This document shows positions 63,249-64,000 of a stretch of DNA of 64,000 nucleotides, in pieces (positions within the stretch are counted from its first letter, which is position 1; each line of letters starts with the position of its first letter). Origin of the DNA: an uncultured Lachnospiraceae bacterium (lineage in GTDB: Bacteria; Bacillota; Clostridia; Lachnospirales; Lachnospiraceae); NCBI GenBank assembly GCA_937920345.1, contig CALGVA010000054.1:124001-188000 (forward strand). Reading direction: 5' to 3'. The translations under genes and the position numbers were made by a program. The notes under the pieces were generated by a model that was given only the letters and a program-made list of their open reading frames with translations, was not told the origin of the DNA and searched no databases.

Positions 63249-64000
63249 CTATACCCCGTTTTCCTCACTATCCGCAGCCGGACTGTGCACCGTTACCGTC
63301 TGATAAGGTATCTCGATGCCGCTCTTCCTGAACTCCTCAATCAACGCAATCCTTATGTCACTGCACGCCTTAAAACTGTCATCCAGATTCTCCGTCCAGA
63401 TCGTAGTCTTCAGAATAACCCCGTTCTGCGTGTATCCGCTTGCGGAAACCGCATTCTCCTCCGTGTTCAGGGTCAGTGCATGCTCCACGCACACCCTGCG
63501 CATAATGCGGATGGCTTCCTCGATATCCGTATCATAAGCGATCTCTATCTCTACAAAATTCCCTACATTGGCCGTATAGTTTGTATTGATGATGACGGAC
63601 GAGTCCATAATGGAATTAGGTACGATACAGCTTTCCCCGTTAAACTGGCTGATCACCGTATGCCGGATCATGACATCCTTCACGATTCCTTCCGCAATAA
63701 CCGTTCCGCCCTGAATCACCCGGATCTTTTCATCCACGTTATACGGTCTCGACGCGGATATGGAAAGTCCGCTGATCACATTTGCCAGCGCCTGCTGTGC
63801 CGCAAAAGTCGCGATCGCAATCACGAGCGAACCGCTCTGCAGCAGAACTTTACTGATGTCCTTAGTGATCTCAAACTGCTGCGCCAGACTGTAGATAATG
63901 ATAATATCAATGATTACGTTTACCACGCTTTTCGCAAAGCGCAGATGGATTGCCTTTGTCTTCCTCGCCAGAAATTTAAAGACCAGATTGACAGCATAGT
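63249..64000 (-). CDS. Mechanosensitive ion channel MscS (5' end outside window)
   Basis: A small-conductance mechanosensitive channel that releases osmolytes at low osmolarity. The pore helix region reads GSLVIAIATFAAQQALANVI followed by SGLSISASRPYNVDEKIRV, the MscS signature. The frame continues to the right edge without a stop, so at least the first membrane segments are missing. About 250 codons are present. It is immediately before the osmoprotectant permease; pairing of release channel and osmolyte importer makes sense for osmotic response. Confidence 0.88.
   Translation of the reverse strand, partial: YAVNLVFKFLARKTKAIHLRFAKSVVNVIIDIIIIYSLAQQFEITKDISKVLLQSGSLVIAIATFAAQQALANVISGLSISASRPYNVDEKIRVIQGGTVIAEGIVKDVMIRHTVISQFNGESCIVPNSIMDSSVIINTNYTANVGNFVEIEIAYDTDIEEAIRIMRRVCVEHALTLNTEENAVSASGYTQNGVILKTTIWTENLDDSFKACSDIRIALIEEFRKSGIEIPYQTVTVHSPAADSEENGV

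Noticed and set aside
1..64000. CRISPR array, prophage, integrase or transposase
   Set aside because: No spaced direct-repeat array and no phage or transposon protein was found on either strand.

Overview
The window reads as a chromosomal segment of a low-to-mid-GC Firmicute, most likely a gut Lachnospiraceae (Clostridia). Pointers are the ireB-ruvX-DUF1292 cluster, the HrcA/CIRCE heat-shock operon, a DUF6465 Lys/Ala-rich protein, DUF3048 and VanZ-family proteins, strong GGAGG ribosome binding sites and a split transketolase. No tRNA, rRNA, CRISPR array, prophage or insertion sequence was seen.

Layout. 1-9.0 kb: housekeeping and RNA modification on the minus strand (RNase J, DUF1292, ruvX, ireB, mtaB, then thiI, cysteine desulfurase, rsmE, vanZ-like, prmA), interrupted by one plus-strand gene for an HPr-fold protein that lacks the catalytic His (Crh-like). 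9.1-21.3 kb: cell-surface block with a DUF3048 lipoprotein, two large secreted subtilases with bacterial Ig-like repeats, a small lipoprotein between them that resembles only the subtilase propeptide region, and a chemoreceptor gene broken by a one-base frameshift. 21.4-26.4 kb: hrcA-grpE-dnaK-dnaJ behind a perfect CIRCE operator. 26.5-37 kb: DUF6465, uppP, an aminotransferase, a GH36 alpha-galactosidase divergent from an AEC transporter across a 19-bp perfect inverted repeat, pyruvate kinase, a structured gene-free spacer and a BlaI/M56 regulator pair.

37-54.4 kb is a pentose system. A sugar ABC transporter of the YtfQ-YtfR-YtfT-YjfF type feeds araA, araB and araD. Split transketolase and rpe carry the product into the pentose phosphate pathway. 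Control appears double. One part is an AraR-type GntR-LacI repressor with candidate operators over the ytfQ promoter. The other is a membrane three-component sensor: histidine kinase, a membrane-anchored YtfQ-like binding protein and an AraC-type response regulator. A hairpin between ytfQ and ytfR probably lets the binding protein be made in excess.

54.5-64 kb: a membrane diguanylate cyclase, a DUF885 peptidase-like protein, a FabT-like regulator with its own palindromic box, a gene-poor 0.5-kb stretch, an SpmB-like protein without SpmA, an FAD-dependent dehydrogenase, a three-gene osmoprotectant-type ABC transporter and a truncated MscS channel. RNase J is cut by the left edge and the MscS gene by the right edge. 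The most unusual signals are the free-standing propeptide-like lipoprotein beside two subtilases, the three-component pentose sensor, the Crh-like protein, the FabT box over its promoter, a leader repeat shared by two distant genes, and the structured spacer at 34.56-34.69 kb.
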